Source: an uncultured Clostridia bacterium (GTDB lineage: Bacteria > Bacillota_A > Clostridia > Oscillospirales > Acutalibacteraceae). From it: 10,009 nucleotides of DNA. The stretch spans positions 1 through 10,009 of the forward strand of contig CALAEU010000203.1 of assembly GCA_937891215.1 (NCBI GenBank). Reading direction: 5' to 3'. How positions within the stretch are numbered: position 1 is the stretch's first letter; each line of letters begins with the position of its first letter. Below are positions 6,012 to 10,009 of this stretch, piece after piece. The position numbers and the translations under genes are program-made. A model generated the notes under the pieces. It saw only the letters and a program-made list of their open reading frames with translations. It was not told where the DNA came from and ran no database searches.

Positions 6012-7985
6012 TTAAGACAATTCAAACTGCCCTGTGTAAAGTTTGTAATATTTGCCTTTTTCTTCTAAAAGTGTGTCGTGGTCACCTTTTTCTATAATCT
6101 GACCATCTTCAAGCACCATGATAGCATTTGAGTTTCTTACGGTAGAAAGTCTGTGTGCAATAACAAAAACAGTCTTGTCTTCCATAAGTTTATCCATACC
6201 CTTTTCAATGAGCTTTTCAGTTCTTGTATCAATAGAACTTGTTGCTTCATCAAGTATGAGTACAGGTGGGTCTGCAACTGCTGCACGGGCAATCGCGAGT
6301 AATTGTCTCTGACCTTGCGAAAGGTTGCTACCATCACCTGTGAGCATTGTGTTATAACCATCAGGCAATCTTTTTATAAAACTGTGTGCATTTGAAAGTT
6401 TTGCCGCAGCAACAATTTCTTCGTGAGTAGCGTCAAGTTTACCATAACGGATATTTTCTTCTACTGTACCTGTGAAAAGGTGTGTATCCTGAAGTACCAT
6501 AGCAAGAGAGCGTCTTAAATCATCTTTTTTGATTTTCTTTATATTTATTCCATCATAGGTAATTTTACCTTCGTCAATATCATAAAAACGGTTTATAAGA
6601 TTTGTAATTGTAGTTTTACCTGCACCTGTTGAGCCGACAAAAGCAATTTTCTGACCAGGCTTTGCGTAAAGTGAAACATTTTTCAAGACTGTCTTTTTAC
6701 CGTCGTAAGAGAATGTTACATCGTGGAAGCGTACATCACCTTTTAAAAGAGTGTAAGTTACAGAACCATCAGCGGAATGTGGATGACGCCAAGCCCATTT
6801 GCCAGTTCTTGTTTCACTTTCACTGATATTTCCATCTTCGTCAACTACTGCGTTTACTAAAGTAACATAACCATCGTCTTCTTCAGGTTCTGTGTCAATA
6901 ATTGCAAAGATTCTTTCTGCACCTGCCAAAGCCGCAAGAATACTGTTGAGTTGTTGAGAAACCTGACTTATAGGATTTGAAAATTGTCTTGTATACTGTA
7001 AAAATGCGGCAAGAGAACCAATAGTAAGAGCTCCCTCTATACCACCTAAAAGGAAAGATGAAACATCAGTTGAACCAGTACCTGCGAATCTGATAATTAT
7101 GAATGCACCGAAAGCTGCAGTTGCCGCAAAGTTGAAGTATGAAAGGTTACCCATAATAGGCATTATAATACTTGCACATGTGTGAGCATTTGTTGCAGAT
7201 TTTCTGAAGTTTTCGTTACGAATACCGAAATTCTCTTTTGATTTTTCTTCTCTGCAGAATACTTTTACAACTCTCTGTCCCTCAATAAATTCTTCAATAT
7301 ATCCGTTAAGAGAACCTATGTTTTGTTGTTGCTTTCTGAAAAAGGAAGCACTTTTTCCACCTATAAATTTTATAATGTTGAGCATTACAACAAGCATTAC
7401 AATAATAAGACCAGTGAGAGCAGGGCTTATATAAAGCATCATAAGGAAAATACCAATAACAGTAACGAGTGAAGAAATAACCTGAACTAACCCCTGACTT
7501 ATTGCTTCGCGGATTGTGTCAGTATCATTTGTGAAACGACTCATAAGTTCGCCGTGAGTGTGTGAGTCGAAAAATTTTATAGGAAGACTTTGTAAATGGT
7601 CAAAAAGGTCTTTTCTTAAAAGGTTTAAAGTACCTTGTGAGATATTGAGCATCACTCTCTGGTAAATATATTGCGCTACAGCACCGCAAACATATATAAC
7701 ACCGATAATTACAAGATATTTAATAATATTTGTAACATCAAAAGTACCATTTTTTACAACAAGACCAATTTCGTTGATGATAGGTGTTAAAAGGTAAGTA
7801 CCAGCAACGCCTGCACCAGAACTTACAAAAACTAAAAATGCAACTAATACTAAAAGCACTTTGTTTTTTACAACATAACTTAAAAGTCTTGCAAGTGTTT
7901 TACCTGCGTCATTTGGTTTTTCAAATTTCATTTTGCCACCGGGACCCGGTCCATTAGGTTGTTTTTTAATTTGTTTTTCTGACAA
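6012..7985 (-). CDS. ABC exporter half-transporter, consensus-ATPase subunit of heterodimer
   Basis: One half of a multidrug/lipid-type ABC exporter: six membrane helices (about 40-350) and a C-terminal ATPase. Numbering from the GTG at 7994, the motifs are Walker A GSTGAGKTT (454-462), Q-loop Q502, signature LSQGQ (558-562), Walker B VLILDE with catalytic Glu583 and H-loop His614. Its own Walker/Glu/His set is intact while its signature is degenerate (LSGGQ to LSQGQ). It therefore contributes the active nucleotides of the consensus site and the weak half of the other. A ~45-residue insertion (about 371-415, with KWAWRHPH) lies between the membrane domain and the ATPase. The N-terminus has a Gly/Pro patch (GPGPGG). 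The start is taken as TTG at 7985, because GGGGTGA at 7991-7997 is well placed for it; the GTG at 7994 lies inside that binding site. It follows the partner gene with only a few bases between. Confidence 0.93.
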   Translation of the reverse strand: MSEKQIKKQPNGPGPGGKMKFEKPNDAGKTLARLLSYVVKNKVLLVLVAFLVFVSSGAGVAGTYLLTPIINEIGLVVKNGTFDVTNIIKYLVIIGVIYVCGAVAQYIYQRVMLNISQGTLNLLRKDLFDHLQSLPIKFFDSHTHGELMSRFTNDTDTIREAISQGLVQVISSLVTVIGIFLMMLYISPALTGLIIVMLVVMLNIIKFIGGKSASFFRKQQQNIGSLNGYIEEFIEGQRVVKVFCREEKSKENFGIRNENFRKSATNAHTCASIIMPIMGNLSYFNFAATAAFGAFIIIRFAGTGSTDVSSFLLGGIEGALTIGSLAAFLQYTRQFSNPISQVSQQLNSILAALAGAERIFAIIDTEPEEDDGYVTLVNAVVDEDGNISESETRTGKWAWRHPHSADGSVTYTLLKGDVRFHDVTFSYDGKKTVLKNVSLYAKPGQKIAFVGSTGAGKTTITNLINRFYDIDEGKITYDGINIKKIKKDDLRRSLAMVLQDTHLFTGTVEENIRYGKLDATHEEIVAAAKLSNAHSFIKRLPDGYNTMLTGDGSNLSQGQRQLLAIARAAVADPPVLILDEATSSIDTRTEKLIEKGMDKLMEDKTVFVIAHRLSTVRNSNAIMVLEDGQIIEKGDHDTLLEEKGKYYKLYTGQFELS

Positions 7986-7990
7986 TTTTC

Positions 7991-7997
7991 TCACCCC
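7991..7997 (-). promoter_or_regulatory. Ribosome binding site that decides a TTG start
   Basis: GGGGTGA (minus strand) directly follows the stop of the upstream ABC gene and stands 5 bases before TTG (7983-7985). The same word precedes the ATG of the kinase gene at 1977, so it is the local ribosome binding site. That makes the in-frame GTG within it an unlikely start. Confidence 0.65.
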
Positions 7998-9797
7998 TTA
8001 CTGTTCCATTTTGCCTTCTTGCTGAGAATTATAAACATCTTTATAAATCTCATTTCGTGCAAGTAATTCTTCGTGAGTACCAATATCGTTAATTTCACCG
8101 TCATCAATGACAATAATTTTATCTGCGTGCTGAATTGAATTTATTCTTTGCGCAATTATAATCTTTGTTGTATCAGGAAGAGAATTTTTCATGCCTTCTC
8201 TGATTTTTGCATCTGTTGCAGTATCAACTGCACTTGTTGAGTCGTCGAGAATAAGAATTTTTGGGTTTTTAAGAAGCGCTCTTGCAATACAGAGTCTTTG
8301 TTTCTGACCACCGGAAACATTTACGCCACCTTGCTCAAGTTCTGTAAGGTACTGGTCAGGGAAACTCATAACAAAATCATCTGCACAGGAGATTTTTGCA
8401 GCTTCTCTTATTTCTTCCATTGTCGCATTTTCGTTACCCCAACGAAGATTTTCTTCGATTGTACCTGAGAAAAGTACATTTGACTGAAGTACCATAGAAA
8501 CGCTGTCACGGAGTGCATCTAACTTATACTCTTTAACATTTTTACCACCAACTAAAACTTCACCCTGGGTAACATCGTAAAGACGTGGTATGAGTTGAAC
8601 AAGTGAAGATTTTGCACTACCAGTACCACCTAAAATACCGACAGTTTCACCTGATTTTATTGAAATGTTAATATTTGAAAGAACTGGTTCTTCGGCGGTT
8701 TCGTTGTATTTGAAAAATACATTTTTAAATTCAATATCACCATTTTCAACTTTTAAGTTTTCGTCAGCTTTATCATCACAGATTGAAGGAGTTTCGTCAA
8801 GTACTTCACAAACACGCTTCATAGATGCTTTTGCCATTACAGACATAACAAATATCATTGAAATCATCATAAGTGACATAAGAATCTGTTGAACGTAAGT
8901 AATAAAACTCATAAGGTCGCCTAACTGCATTTCGCCTACAAAGATGAGTTTTGTACCAAACCAGAGAATTGCAAGAATACACGAGTAAACCGCAACCATC
9001 ATAACAGGGCTGTTTAAAATAATAAGTTTTTCTGCAAAAATTGCTGCTGCTTTTAATTCGTCATTTGAAATCTGGAACTTTTCTTTTTCGTGTTTTGAGC
9101 GGACAAATGCTTTAACAACTCTTATAGAAATTAAATTTTCCTGAATAGATGTGTTGAATCTGTCATATTTTTTAAACATACGCTCAAATCTCGGATGTGC
9201 TTTTGAGCCGATAAAAATAAGCGTAAAACCAAGAAGCGGACCGACTATTAAAAATACAAGAGAAAGTTTCTTGTTTATGCCCATAGCCATACCAATAGCC
9301 ATAGCAAACATAAGTGGTGAACGAACGAGCATTCTTATTGCCATCATATAGGCGTTCTGAATCATACCAACATCAGTTGTCATTCTTGTAATAAGAGAAC
9401 CGGTAGAAAATTTATCGACATTAGAGAAAGAAAAGTCTTGAATCTTTGAAAACATAGCACCCCTTAAATTTTTACCGAAGCCCATACCTGCTTTTGCAGC
9501 AAAATATGCCGCAGATGCACCACAAGCGAGAGAAACACAAGCCATTGCAATCATAAGTACACCGGTTGCTATAACTAAATCGAGCCCCTGCTTTTCAGCA
9601 AAACCGAATTTTATAAGCATTTCTGCAATAATACCATTTTTTTCTGTAAGAGGTATTCCATTTATACCAGAGTCAATTATAACTGACATTAAAAACGGAA
9701 TAGCAACTTCAAGCAACACTTCAAGCACGATTGTTGCAGGTGCTAAAAAGGAGTATATTCTGTATCCTTTAGCATAACCCAAAAGTTTTCTGAACAT
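7998..9797 (-). CDS. ABC exporter half-transporter, degenerate-site subunit of heterodimer
   Basis: This 599-residue half-transporter has six membrane helices (about 15-320) and a C-terminal ATPase. Motifs are Walker A GGTGSAKSS (390-398, with Ala395 where most ABC proteins have Gly), Q-loop Q438, a canonical signature VSGGQ (494-498), Walker B ILILDD with Asp519 replacing the catalytic Glu, and Gln550 replacing the H-loop His. These changes are the standard mark of the degenerate-site subunit in exporters such as TM287/288 and LmrCD. Paired with the next gene, its good signature completes the active site and its weak Walker set faces LSQGQ. The ATG lies one base after the MarR gene stop; a GTGAGG sequence lies 12 bases upstream, rather far, so translation is probably coupled. 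Likely substrates are drugs, lipids or peptides; the sequence does not say which. Confidence 0.94.
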   Translation of the reverse strand: MFRKLLGYAKGYRIYSFLAPATIVLEVLLEVAIPFLMSVIIDSGINGIPLTEKNGIIAEMLIKFGFAEKQGLDLVIATGVLMIAMACVSLACGASAAYFAAKAGMGFGKNLRGAMFSKIQDFSFSNVDKFSTGSLITRMTTDVGMIQNAYMMAIRMLVRSPLMFAMAIGMAMGINKKLSLVFLIVGPLLGFTLIFIGSKAHPRFERMFKKYDRFNTSIQENLISIRVVKAFVRSKHEKEKFQISNDELKAAAIFAEKLIILNSPVMMVAVYSCILAILWFGTKLIFVGEMQLGDLMSFITYVQQILMSLMMISMIFVMSVMAKASMKRVCEVLDETPSICDDKADENLKVENGDIEFKNVFFKYNETAEEPVLSNINISIKSGETVGILGGTGSAKSSLVQLIPRLYDVTQGEVLVGGKNVKEYKLDALRDSVSMVLQSNVLFSGTIEENLRWGNENATMEEIREAAKISCADDFVMSFPDQYLTELEQGGVNVSGGQKQRLCIARALLKNPKILILDDSTSAVDTATDAKIREGMKNSLPDTTKIIIAQRINSIQHADKIIVIDDGEINDIGTHEELLARNEIYKDVYNSQQEGKMEQ

Positions 9798-9798
9798 A

Positions 9799-10009
9799 TT
9801 ATTTTAATTCCTCACTTTCATCTATCTGACTTTTAAGAATTTTTTTGAAAGAGTTACATTTTAAATTGCTGTCTGCAATATTTGCATTAAGTCTTTTTAA
9901 GTAACTCATAAGCTGCTCTTTTTCATCTTCACTGAAGTTTATAAAAAGTTGTAAGTCTGTTTCATCGCAAAGTTTTCTGAAGTCGTGTAAAACTTTCTCA
10001 CCTTTTTCA
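9799..10009 (-). CDS. MarR-family transcriptional regulator, C-terminal part
   Basis: The open frame enters from the right edge and gives 69 residues before TAA at 9799-9801. It opens EKGEKVLHDF, matching the end of the MarR wing (T-EKG), followed by a long dimerisation helix with FSEDEKEQLMSYLKRLNANI, the typical MarR C-terminal pattern. The DNA-binding helices lie outside the window. The product is probably the ligand-responsive repressor of the ABC exporter genes, which it overlaps closely (one base between stop and ATG). The operon promoter would lie beyond the window. The C-terminal tail after NANI is lysine- and serine-rich and not diagnostic. Assignment rests on this short piece and on the context. 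Confidence 0.75.
   Translation of the reverse strand, partial: EKGEKVLHDFRKLCDETDLQLFINFSEDEKEQLMSYLKRLNANIADSNLKCNSFKKILKSQIDESEELK

Noticed and set aside
6118..6361. Frames on both strands inside the ABC genes (also near 6629-6826, 8665-8892 and 9151-9351)
   Set aside because: All lie inside well-supported ABC transporter coding sequence in other registers, without ribosome binding sites or recognisable products.

Overview
The window looks like chromosomal DNA from a low-GC, fermentative Gram-positive bacterium of the Clostridia, probably an uncultured gut-type Oscillospirales/Ruminococcaceae relative. The evidence is AT-rich codon use, strong AGGAGG or GGGGTGA ribosome binding sites, an oxygen-sensitive pyruvate formate-lyase, a Gram-positive-type LexA box beside lexA, and a MarR-heterodimeric ABC exporter operon typical of Firmicutes. 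The family-level placement is inference.

Left end (1-1976). Bases 1 to about 350 carry a fragment of an unrecognised acidic protein gene on the + strand. Its base composition (46% G+C by hand count) is unlike what follows. At about 345-356 it is joined tail-to-tail to a minus-strand pyruvate formate-lyase gene (pflB). That gene keeps its promoter, ribosome binding site, start and Cys-Cys active site but loses its last ~285 residues, including the glycyl-radical motif. This is a chimeric joint: either an assembly or ligation artefact or a real rearrangement.

Middle (1977-4384). A shikimate kinase-family gene (+) converges on and overlaps a membrane-anchored polysaccharide deacetylase gene (-). 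The deacetylase gene diverges from lexA (+) across a 118-bp region holding a LexA box and an extended -10 promoter. A ~330-bp gene-free island follows lexA. It holds three kinds of short, roughly 7-base repeats, a 33-bp imperfect inverted repeat about 250 bp apart, three copies of a GGGTCTGC word, and a long AT-rich hairpin that may also serve as a bidirectional terminator.

Right part (4385-10009). A monocistronic O-antigen ligase/polymerase-like membrane protein gene (-) has its own promoter. Next comes a strong intrinsic terminator closing a minus-strand operon of a MarR-type regulator (only the C-terminal 69 residues are in the window) and two ABC exporter half-transporters. The two halves are clearly partners: one has the catalytically degenerate site residues and the other the complementary degenerate signature, as in TM287/288- or LmrCD-type heterodimers. 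The regulator probably controls the pump in response to a ligand.

I see no RNA gene, CRISPR array, intact insertion sequence, phage gene or clearly new multi-gene system. The most unusual features are the repeat island, the chimeric joint and the kinase with an altered substrate site.
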